A stretch of DNA of 64,000 nt from an unidentified eubacterium SCB49 (GTDB lineage Bacteria; Bacteroidota; Bacteroidia; Flavobacteriales; Flavobacteriaceae), in NCBI GenBank assembly GCA_000170815.1, contig ABCO01000002.1, positions 1 to 64,000 on the forward strand, written 5' to 3'. How positions within the stretch are numbered: position 1 is the stretch's first letter; each line of letters starts with the position of its first letter. The notes below the pieces were generated by a model, which worked only from the letters and a program-made list of their open reading frames with translations, had not been told where the DNA came from and made no database searches. The position numbers and the translations under genes were made by a program. Shown here in pieces: positions 38,221 to 45,617 of the stretch.

Positions 38221-39003
38221 ATACCATCTCATCGCAGCCGAAGACTCAAAAGCACAATATCAGTCTCATCGTGGTCGAAGACTCAAAAAGCACAATGTCA
38301 GTCTGAGCGCAGTCGAAGACAATGGACTTCACTACCTACAAAAAAAAAGACGATACCGCTTTTATGAAGTACAAAATGCAAGGTTTTAAGTTTTGGCTGC
38401 TATGAGCACTTCGACTGCGCTCAGTGTGACAACAGGGAAAAACCTTTTTATACACTTCGACTGCGCTCGGTGTGACAACAGGGAAACAACTTTTTCTACT
38501 CTTTGACTTTAGCTTATCATTTGATTAAAATAATGACCAAAAAGCACACTGTCAGTCTGAGCGCAGTCGAAGACAATGGACTTCACTACCTAAAAAAAAA
38601 AAGGCAATACTTTTCTTTTATAAAATATAGAATGAAACGTTTTAAGTTTTTGGCTGTTATGTGCACTTCGACTGCGCTCAGTGTGACAACTAGGAAACGC
38701 CTTTTTTCACACTTCAACTGCGCTCAGTGTGACAATCGTTAATTTTTGGTTATAAATTTGAGGAAACCAATAACTTAAAAAAATGTCAGCCTCATCGCGG
38801 TCGAAGACTCAAAAGCACAATGTCAGTCTGAGCGCAGACGAAGACAATGGACTTCACTACCTAAAAAAAAGAGCAACACTTTTCTTTTATAAAATACAAA
38901 ATGAAACGTTTTAAGTTTTTGGCTGTTATGTGCACTTCGACTGCGCTCAGTGTGACAACTAGGAAACGCCTTTTTTCACACTTCGACTGCGCTCAGTGTG
39001 ACA
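38221..39003. repeat. Tandem array of REP-like repeat units (three units of about 255-270 bp)
   Basis: Three units repeat with starts of the main forward copy at 38296, 38550 and 38821. Each has a forward element (TGTCAGTCTGAGCGCAGTCG...) and, about 90-115 bases on, two inverted copies (CACTTCGACTGCGCTCAGTG..., at 38407 and 38453; 38664 and 38710; 38933 and 38979). Degenerate extra copies stand near 38228, 38262 and 38784. Units 2 and 3 are nearly identical, including the spacer, which carries an ATGGACTTCACTACCT tract and an AAACGTTTTAAG tract. Unit 1 is more diverged. Reading frames across it follow the repeat and are not convincing genes. Confidence 0.9.
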
Positions 39004-39007
39004 ATCG

Positions 39008-40420
39008 TTAATTTTTAATCGATGTCAATTCTGTTTTTGTTCCGTAAGTATCAAACAAATACACTAAGCTTGCCATAGCAGCACCCCCTAATTCGAGTTC
39101 GCGTTTGTTAATCGCATCAAATGTATCTGTTGCCGCATGATGATGGTCAAAATAACGTTGTGAATCTGGGCGAAGACCCGCTAAGACAATCCCTTCTTCT
39201 TTTAAAGGACCTATATCTGCACCACTTCCGCCCTTAGCAAAATAATGAATTAAATAAGGCTCAAATAACGGCTTCCAACTTTCTACTTGCTTAAAGTTTG
39301 CTTCGTCTAGATCAAATGAAAAACCTCTAGGCGTAAAACCTCCTGCATCACTCTCTAAAGCAAATATGTGTTTTTCATTTTTAAGCTTTGCTTCTTCTGC
39401 ATATTTTTTCCCTCCACGTAGTCCGTTTTCTTCATTCATAAAAAGCACAACTCTTATGCTGTGTTTTGGCTTATAGCCTATTTCTTTAAAAAGACGCAAC
39501 ACCTCCATAGATTGAACAACCCCAGCCCCATCATCGTGAGATCCATCACCTAAATCCCAAGAATCTAAATGCCCACCTACGAGCATGTATTTATCTGGAA
39601 ATTCTGTTCCTGTAATCTCACCTATAACGTTATGACTCAATACATCATCATAGGTTTTACAATTTTGTTTAAAGTAAAAGTAAAGCGACGGTAATATTTT
39701 TAAAGCACTACTCAAGTAGTTTGCTCCATTTGTACTTATTGCACAGGCAGGTATGCGTTGATCTACAGGTGTATCTCCGTAGGTCATAGATCCTGTATGT
39801 GGAAAATCGTCTGCACGAAGATTCATAGAACGGACCACAACTGCCACTGCGCCATACTTTGCAGCTTCCATAGCCCCTGAATATCTTTGGTCTACACACC
39901 CTCCATAGGCTTCAAATGTATTTATAAGGTCTGCTTGCATAGGTCGATTATAAAAAACAATCTTTCCTTCTATTTTTTCTCTCCCTAAAGTTGCAAGCTC
40001 ATCAAGACTTGTTACTTCTATTAACTGCGCTTTTATTCCTAGTTTTGGTGTAGGTACAGAACCTCCTAAAGCACATATATCTGCAATAGATGTCTGGCCT
40101 GGTCCTGTTTCTATATAAGCGTATTCTTTTTGACCTCGTGTCCATTTAGGCACCATAACGGGCTGTAACCAAACTTTATCAAGACCTAACTCATCTAGTT
40201 CTGCCTTTGTATATTTTACAGCTTTATTGGCATTAAAAGACCCTGAAAGACGCCCACCAATTTCATTAGACAAATGGTCTAACCAGTCATAACTTTTACC
40301 ATTAAGCAAAGCGGTATTATATATAGATTTAATAAGTGTAGAATCTTTTTTAAAACTTGTTTGGGCCTGTAGTAAGCTCGCTACAAAAACAAGTGTGATA
40401 GTGATAATCGTTCTTTTCAT
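39008..40420 (-). CDS. M28-family zinc metallopeptidase
   Basis: 470 residues with a signal peptide (VFVASLLQAQ). A PA domain lies in the middle (about 120-240) and the M28 peptidase domain at the C-terminus. The di-zinc site shows as GGHLDSWDLG (His and Asp), SHDDGAGV (Asp), NEENGLRGG (Glu-Glu), ESDAGG and DHHHAATDTFD. This is the layout of plasma glutamate carboxypeptidase/aminopeptidase-like enzymes, secreted or periplasmic, probably acting on small peptides. The stop codon lies 4 bases beyond the last REP-like copy. Confidence 0.92.
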   Translation of the reverse strand: MKRTIITITLVFVASLLQAQTSFKKDSTLIKSIYNTALLNGKSYDWLDHLSNEIGGRLSGSFNANKAVKYTKAELDELGLDKVWLQPVMVPKWTRGQKEYAYIETGPGQTSIADICALGGSVPTPKLGIKAQLIEVTSLDELATLGREKIEGKIVFYNRPMQADLINTFEAYGGCVDQRYSGAMEAAKYGAVAVVVRSMNLRADDFPHTGSMTYGDTPVDQRIPACAISTNGANYLSSALKILPSLYFYFKQNCKTYDDVLSHNVIGEITGTEFPDKYMLVGGHLDSWDLGDGSHDDGAGVVQSMEVLRLFKEIGYKPKHSIRVVLFMNEENGLRGGKKYAEEAKLKNEKHIFALESDAGGFTPRGFSFDLDEANFKQVESWKPLFEPYLIHYFAKGGSGADIGPLKEEGIVLAGLRPDSQRYFDHHHAATDTFDAINKRELELGGAAMASLVYLFDTYGTKTELTSIKN

Positions 40421-40708
40421 CAGTAATAAAACATTTTTATAAAGTAGTCAATAGAATTATCATACTACCTATATATAATAAGACGCCAATTTATTAGCGA
40501 ACATTTCATAGTTGTAAAATATAAAAAACTTAGCGGCTATGCACTAAGGGAGTCTTTTTTATTTATTCTGAAATAATATTTCTTCAAAACCCTAGCTTTT
40601 AAACCCTAAATATTAACCACAACGATACAACTAAGCGAATAACTATGAATGGGTTAATCAAATAAAACATGATTTTATATGATTGTAATGTGTCTATGCT
40701 GTCAGCTC

Positions 40709-40978
40709 TTACTCTTCTTCTTTACTCGTTTTATTATATTTTTTATGTTCAATCTTTTTCTTTGCTAAGATGGCATAAAATTTCCGCGGTGATATTTTTA
40801 AATCTTTAGTTATATCACTCACTTTTTTCTTTTCTTTTTTATAAAGCCTTAAGTTTTCTGTTACCTTTTTGTTGAAATAAGAATCTTTTAATTTTTCAAC
40901 AACTTGTAACTCCGTCAAATTTGATTCTTTTGCGTATTGCTCTAATTCAGATTTGAGTTTCGAAAAATTATTTTTCAT
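40709..40978 (-). CDS. Small basic protein, unknown function
   Basis: 89 residues, very Lys-rich, all helical in appearance. The segment KVSDITKDLKISPRKFYAILAKKKIEHKK resembles a small helix-turn-helix, so nucleic-acid binding is possible, but no named family is recognised. It is preceded at 12 bases by a possible 24-residue hydrophobic peptide gene on the same strand. The 288 bases downstream hold nothing that I can support. Confidence 0.5.
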   Translation of the reverse strand: MKNNFSKLKSELEQYAKESNLTELQVVEKLKDSYFNKKVTENLRLYKKEKKKVSDITKDLKISPRKFYAILAKKKIEHKKYNKTSKEEE

Positions 40979-40990
40979 GAAAATATTTAT

Positions 40991-41065
40991 TTATTTCGCC
41001 TTAGCAATTGCAAACACAGCTATTATTAAGACAAAAATCAAGTTAATAAAAATAATAGTAGCCAC
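40991..41065 (-). CDS. Possible 24-residue membrane peptide (GTG start)
   Basis: A short frame on the minus strand, GTG to TAA, encodes VATIIFINLIFVLIIAVFAI plus AKAK, a single hydrophobic helix with a basic end. It lies 16 bases after the start of the 41525 gene's downstream space and 12 bases ahead of the 89-residue gene. The composition is what a real single-pass micropeptide has, but AT-rich DNA can yield such frames by chance. No clear ribosome site is seen. Confidence 0.2.
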   Translation of the reverse strand: MATIIFINLIFVLIIAVFAIAKAK

Positions 41066-41081
41066 TTAAATGATTTAACAA

Positions 41082-41525
41082 TTAATCATTATCTAATTCT
41101 AGATAGTAAAGCTTAGCTGCTTCTTCTATTTCGTCATCTAAACCATCATCTAAAGCATAAGAGAGTAACACCCATTTATCATTAGGTTTATAAAATTTAA
41201 AAATAAAACGAATAGGCTGACGATCATATTTAACTAAATAAGAATACAATTCTAAACTTTCTGAAAACTTTTTCTTAGTAATAAGTTCATAACCATAATA
41301 CTCTCCCATATAATTTTCTGAAAAATTATTAACCGCACCTATAATCTTTTCAATATCATCTTGTATTCTTTCTGTCCACTTATTGGTTGCATACAACTCC
41401 TTCACTGCTTTTCCTGCATCTTTTTCGTACGTAGTAAAAAACTTATCAATCAATTCTTGCGAATTAGATTGAGCAAATAAAGTTCCTGATGTAGAAATTA
41501 ACAATAAGAATAATAATTTTTTCAT
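41082..41525 (-). CDS. Exported protein, unknown function
   Basis: 147 residues from the ATG at 41525, with a signal peptide (KKLLFLLLISTSGTLFAQ); a frame nine codons longer exists but would put basic residues before the signal. The mature part is a small alpha/beta protein with SNSQELIDKFFTTYE and, near the end, IRFIFKFYKPNDKWVLLSY. That pattern resembles cone-shaped NTF2-like or DUF4783-type periplasmic proteins, though I am not sure. Monocistronic by appearance. Confidence 0.65.
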   Translation of the reverse strand: MKKLLFLLLISTSGTLFAQSNSQELIDKFFTTYEKDAGKAVKELYATNKWTERIQDDIEKIIGAVNNFSENYMGEYYGYELITKKKFSESLELYSYLVKYDRQPIRFIFKFYKPNDKWVLLSYALDDGLDDEIEEAAKLYYLELDND

Positions 41526-42199
41526 GATTTTATTTTTTTTGAAATAAGCCAAAACTTAAAATTGACTCTCTATATTTAATTCAATAATTAAGCATCCAAT
41601 GTAGCAAATATTAATTGAATAAAAATCTATACTATTTGTAAAAGAAAGATAAAGGCAATAATAATCTATCTGCCTACTGCGATTTATTTTTATACAATTA
41701 AACAGTGTAAACACAGGGGCAGAAAGAACAAAAAAAAATAGAGCGATTTTAAAAGTTTTCTTTAGTATATCATCATCAAGTTTTTAGGCATGCATCTGTT
41801 GTTCATCCAAACATAAACAAAGCACATTTACAGTGTCTCTAAAATAGTGCATCCATTTTTTTTTGAAAAACAACTTCATTAGTTACAAAAGCCATGATAT
41901 TTCAGAATATATTAAAGCATTTACAAAACATCTACAACTTCATAATTTTCAACGTCTTTTATTACAGAATAATCAAAATAATAGCTTTTTATAGTAAAAA
42001 AAGAAAAATTAATCTAAATAAAACATAATATGGACTAAATAGAAAAATCTGTATGAGTGAAAGCATATAGTTTTGGATAAAAATATCAATACCGCAATCA
42101 TAAGCCCTATTAATTATCATATTAAAACTAAAATAGGATTAGAATTAACAAATTAAAAGTATTGAGATAAAAACCAACTAACTTAATAACACAATAATT
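41526..42199. other. Long intergenic region upstream of the Dha locus
   Basis: About 670 very AT-rich bases with no convincing gene on either strand. The right third holds the candidate activator site and promoter box of the aquaglyceroporin gene (42029-42076). The rest shows no repeat or RNA structure I can support. Confidence 0.55.
42029..42076 (+). promoter_or_regulatory. Candidate AraC site and promoter of the aquaglyceroporin operon
   Basis: TATGGACTAAATAGAAAAAT (42029-42048) matches a site before the araC gene (48260-48279) at 15 of 20 bases. It lies 20 bases upstream of a consensus -7 box TAGTTTTG (42069-42076). That is the position where an activator would touch RNA polymerase. Confidence 0.4.
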
Positions 42200-42916
42200 A
42201 TGGAAATTAACATTTTACTCGGAGAATTTTTTGGAACAATGATTCTAGTTTTACTAGGCAACGGTGTGGTTGCAAACGTACTTTTAACAGACTCTAAAGC
42301 AAACGGATCTGGATGGATGGTAATTGCTTCAGGATGGGCTTTTGCTGTTTTAGCAGGAGTTTTTGTCGCTTTAGCATTTGGCTCACCCGCTCACATTAAC
42401 CCGGCAGTGACATTGGGCTTTGCAATTTCATCAGGTGATTTTTCAAATTTACTACCCTTCTTTGGAGTACAATTTATAGGAGCATTTGTAGGTGCATTAT
42501 TGGTCTTCTTACATTTTGGTCCACACTGGAAAGCAACCGAAGATGCTGGGTTAAAATTAGCCTCTTTTTCTACAGGGCCAGCAATTCGAAAATCAGGATG
42601 GAATGTTGTTAGTGAAGCTATAGGAACTTTTGTTCTTGTTATCGGTGTTGCTGCTATTTTTTCTGGAGAAGTTGCTGCTGGAATGGGACCATTTTTAGTA
42701 GGAGGTCTAGTATGGGGAATTGGTCTTTCTTTAGGAGGTACAACAGGTTATGCTATTAATCCTGCTCGTGATTTAGCGCCACGTATTGCACATTTCTTAT
42801 TACCTATTCCTGGAAAAGGAGGTTCAGATTTTAAGTATGGCTGGGTACCCGTTGTAGGTCCACTTTTAGGAGGTGTCGCTGCAGGCTTTTTTATTATGCT
42901 TTTCCCAACGCTATAA
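42200..42916 (+). CDS. MIP-family aquaglyceroporin (glycerol/Dha facilitator)
   Basis: 238 residues with six membrane helices. NPA box one is at Asn67 (HINPAVTLG) and box two at Asn187 (INPARDLAPR). The Asp right after the second NPA-Arg is typical of glycerol facilitators rather than water channels (which have Ser), so glycerol or dihydroxyacetone uptake is likely. It heads the Dha locus: an outer-membrane barrel gene follows after 41 bases, then dhaK and dhaL. A candidate activator site and promoter precede it. Confidence 0.92.
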   Translation: MEINILLGEFFGTMILVLLGNGVVANVLLTDSKANGSGWMVIASGWAFAVLAGVFVALAFGSPAHINPAVTLGFAISSGDFSNLLPFFGVQFIGAFVGALLVFLHFGPHWKATEDAGLKLASFSTGPAIRKSGWNVVSEAIGTFVLVIGVAAIFSGEVAAGMGPFLVGGLVWGIGLSLGGTTGYAINPARDLAPRIAHFLLPIPGKGGSDFKYGWVPVVGPLLGGVAAGFFIMLFPTL

Positions 42917-42957
42917 GTCACTCATTAATTTTTAAATAACCTTATTATACTCATATT

Positions 42958-43797
42958 ATGAAAAATATTAAATACATACTCCTACTAACTATAGCTATTA
43001 GCACACAGTTATCAATAGCACAAGAAAATGATATTTCAGAAGCAAACACAGATTTAGTTACTGGTTCTACTACTGCTACACAAGACCAAGAAGAAGAAAC
43101 AAAAACTGAATGGAAAGCTAATTTTGATGCTACTGTAGTAAGTCGTTTTATTTGGAGAGGAATTATTTTAGGAGAATACCCTAGCATACAATCAAGTGTC
43201 ACCTTTTCTAATGGTGGTTTTTTTGCTGGAGCTTGGGCTTCTTATTCTCTTTCATCTGCAGAAAATGGAGGAGCAGCATCTGGTGAAGTAGCTGTTGCTG
43301 AAAATTATAAAGAGATAATCCCTTATATTGGATATGGTTTTAAAACCGGTGAAGAATCTAAGTTATCACTAATGGTGTTAACACATTATAACCCGAATGT
43401 GGGAGGGTTTTTTGATTTTGACAATGTACCTGTCGAGGGTGGTAATGCCGTAAATAATAGAATAGAATTTAGAACAATGTATAATATTGGTAAACTGGAT
43501 TTCTTTGGGGGCTGGGATTTTTATAATGATCCTTCTGGAAATTCTTCTTTATATCTAGAAGCAGGTTATACATTTGATTTTCAAAAAGGAATATCGGTAA
43601 GGCCGTTTATTTCGGGAACACCTAATGACAATTATTATACTACAGATGGAAAAGCAGATTTGACACAAGTAGGATGGTACACTTCAAAATCTTTCTCAAT
43701 TGGTGAAGATGTTGGTTTATCTTTAAAAGCTGATATGGTTTATAACCCAGATAGAGATCAGTTTAATGCTGCAATTGGAGCAACGGTAAAATTATAA
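42958..43797 (+). CDS. Outer-membrane beta-barrel protein of the Dha locus
   Basis: 279 residues with a signal peptide ending near LSIAQ, then an acidic linker. A run of amphipathic strands follows: FDATVVSRFIWRGIILG, GGFFAGAWASYSL, IIPYIGYGFKTGEESKL, FFGGWDFYND, LYLEAGYTFDF and a final FNAAIGATVKL. The opening strand resembles the Gcw_chp/TorF-type porin pattern. Lying between the aquaglyceroporin and dhaK on the same strand, it is a good candidate for the outer-membrane pore for glycerol or dihydroxyacetone; this is inferred from context. Confidence 0.8.
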   Translation: MKNIKYILLLTIAISTQLSIAQENDISEANTDLVTGSTTATQDQEEETKTEWKANFDATVVSRFIWRGIILGEYPSIQSSVTFSNGGFFAGAWASYSLSSAENGGAASGEVAVAENYKEIIPYIGYGFKTGEESKLSLMVLTHYNPNVGGFFDFDNVPVEGGNAVNNRIEFRTMYNIGKLDFFGGWDFYNDPSGNSSLYLEAGYTFDFQKGISVRPFISGTPNDNYYTTDGKADLTQVGWYTSKSFSIGEDVGLSLKADMVYNPDRDQFNAAIGATVKL

Positions 43798-43869
43798 AAC
43801 GTATTAGTAGCTATTAAAAGCACATCTGATTTCATCAAAAAAATCAGCTAATTATTAAAAAATCAAATC

Positions 43870-44937
43870 ATGAAAAAACTCATAAATAATATAGATGATG
43901 TCATTACAGAACAAATGGAAGGTATGGCAGCTGCACATAAAAACATTAAAATAAATCTCGAACCAAAATACATTTGCCGTTCTAAAGAAACAAAAGAAGG
44001 AAAAGTAGTGGTTATCTCTGGAGGAGGTAGCGGCCATGAACCTATGCACGGTGGTTTTGTAGGTCTCGGAATGCTAGACGCAGCTTGCCCTGGAGAAGTT
44101 TTCACTTCGCCTACACCAGACCAAATGTACGAATGTGCAAAAAAAGTTGAAAATGGTGGCGGTGTATTATTTCTCGTAAAAAACTATACCGGTGATGTAA
44201 TGAATTTTGAGATGGCTGCCGAAATGCTAAATGCCGACGGTATTAAAACTCAAAATATATTAATTGATGATGATGTAGCAGTAAAAGATAGTCTTTATAC
44301 AGCAGGAAGACGTGGTGTGGGAACTACCGTAATTATGGAAAAAATTGTTGGTGCTGCCGCAGAAGCAGGTTACGACTTAATGCAATGTGCAGCCTTAGCA
44401 AAAAAAGTAAACTCAAGAGGTAGATCTATTGGTATGGCACTCACTTCTTGTATCGTTCCAGCAGCAGGAAAACCAAATTTTGATATTGATGAAGATGAAA
44501 TAGAAATAGGAGTTGGTATTCATGGTGAACCTGGAAGAAAAAGAATTGCACATACTAATGCAGATGAGATTACAACTATTTTAACAGATGCCATTTTTGA
44601 AGATGAAGATTATACAAGAACTTTAAGAGAGTGGGATTACACGACAAATGGATGGGAAGAAAAAGAAATGACTAGTAAAGCATTTACCGCTGGAGATCAA
44701 ATGATTGCTATGGTTAACGGCTTAGGGAGCACACCACTATCTGAGTTGTATTGCGTTTATCGTAAATTAGATGAAATTTGCAATTCAAAAAGCATTGAGC
44801 TGTCAAGAAATATAGTAGGATCATACATCACTGCACTAGATATGCAAGGATTTTCTATCACACTTGTAAGAGCAGACGAAGAAATATTAAAGTTTTGGGA
44901 TGCACTTGTAGACACACCTGCTTTAAGATGGAGTTAA
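43870..44937 (+). CDS. dhaK: Dihydroxyacetone kinase subunit DhaK (PTS type)
   Basis: Binds dihydroxyacetone covalently for phosphorylation by DhaL-ADP. 355 residues, the length of stand-alone DhaK. His56 (SGGGSGHEPMH) and the hemiaminal-forming His218 (IGVGIHGEPG) fall at the same numbers as in E. coli DhaK. Catalytic-site Asp and loop residues around KNYTGDVMNFEMA are present. dhaL starts 25 bases after the stop, then the DhaM-HPr-EI gene, all on the plus strand, forming a PEP-driven kinase operon. Confidence 0.97.
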   Translation: MKKLINNIDDVITEQMEGMAAAHKNIKINLEPKYICRSKETKEGKVVVISGGGSGHEPMHGGFVGLGMLDAACPGEVFTSPTPDQMYECAKKVENGGGVLFLVKNYTGDVMNFEMAAEMLNADGIKTQNILIDDDVAVKDSLYTAGRRGVGTTVIMEKIVGAAAEAGYDLMQCAALAKKVNSRGRSIGMALTSCIVPAAGKPNFDIDEDEIEIGVGIHGEPGRKRIAHTNADEITTILTDAIFEDEDYTRTLREWDYTTNGWEEKEMTSKAFTAGDQMIAMVNGLGSTPLSELYCVYRKLDEICNSKSIELSRNIVGSYITALDMQGFSITLVRADEEILKFWDALVDTPALRWS

Positions 44938-44962
44938 TAAATCTAGAATAATAAAATAGAAT

Positions 44963-45598
44963 ATGGAAATAATAAAGCAATCACAATTAATAGTTTGGTT
45001 AGAAAAAACAGCTCAATATATGCAAGAAAACAAAGAGCTTTTAACCCAATTAGACTCTGCCATTGGAGATGCAGATCACGGTTTTAATATGGAAAGAGGT
45101 TTTAATAAAGTTTTAGGAAAAATAGATGAACTAAAACAGAGTCAAGACATCTCTTCTTTATTTAAAAATACTGGAATGACACTTATTTCAAGTATAGGTG
45201 GAGCATCTGGCCCACTCTATGGAACCTTCTTTTTACAAGCTGGATTAGTTTTAAAAGATAAAACAGAATTGACTTTAGAAGATTTAAAATCTAGTATTGA
45301 AAGTGGATTAAAAGGTATTAAATCTAGAGGTCGCGCTAGTCTAGGAGAAAAAACTATGGTTGATGTTTTAGAACCCGCAGTCAACTCTATTTCAGCATCA
45401 ATAAACAGTAATGCTTCTATGGAGCAAGCACTAACACACATGGTTAATGAAGCTGAAAAAGGAATGAAATCTACCGTAAATATGATTGCCCGAAAAGGTA
45501 GAGCCAGCTATTTAGGTGAACGCAGTGTAGGACACCAAGACCCCGGAGCTACTTCTAGCTATTTTATCCTTAAGGCGTTAAAAGAAAGTATCAATTAA
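44963..45598 (+). CDS. dhaL: Dihydroxyacetone kinase subunit DhaL (PTS type)
   Basis: Holds a tightly bound ADP that is rephosphorylated by DhaM and passes the phosphate to Dha on DhaK. 211 residues. The Mg/ADP-binding triad Asp31, Asp36 and Asp38 is seen in DSAIGDADHGFNM. The GGASGPLYGTFF and RGRASLGEKTMVDVLEPA blocks follow. The all-helical stand-alone form and position between dhaK and a DhaM fusion mark it as the PEP-dependent type. Confidence 0.96.
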   Translation: MEIIKQSQLIVWLEKTAQYMQENKELLTQLDSAIGDADHGFNMERGFNKVLGKIDELKQSQDISSLFKNTGMTLISSIGGASGPLYGTFFLQAGLVLKDKTELTLEDLKSSIESGLKGIKSRGRASLGEKTMVDVLEPAVNSISASINSNASMEQALTHMVNEAEKGMKSTVNMIARKGRASYLGERSVGHQDPGATSSYFILKALKESIN

Positions 45599-45617
45599 AG
45601 TTTCTTAAAAAACAAAT

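Noticed and set aside
38503..38742. A 79-residue plus-strand reading frame
   Set aside because: It runs through the REP-like array, reads the repeat sequence itself (STALSVTT), and has no family resemblance. It is a product of the repeats.
38206..39007. CRISPR array
   Set aside because: The repeats occur in both orientations, are not regularly spaced by unique spacers, and no cas genes are near.
41526..42199. A small RNA or riboswitch in the long AT-rich region before the aquaglyceroporin gene
   Set aside because: No stable stem with a following T run and no known riboswitch core was seen.
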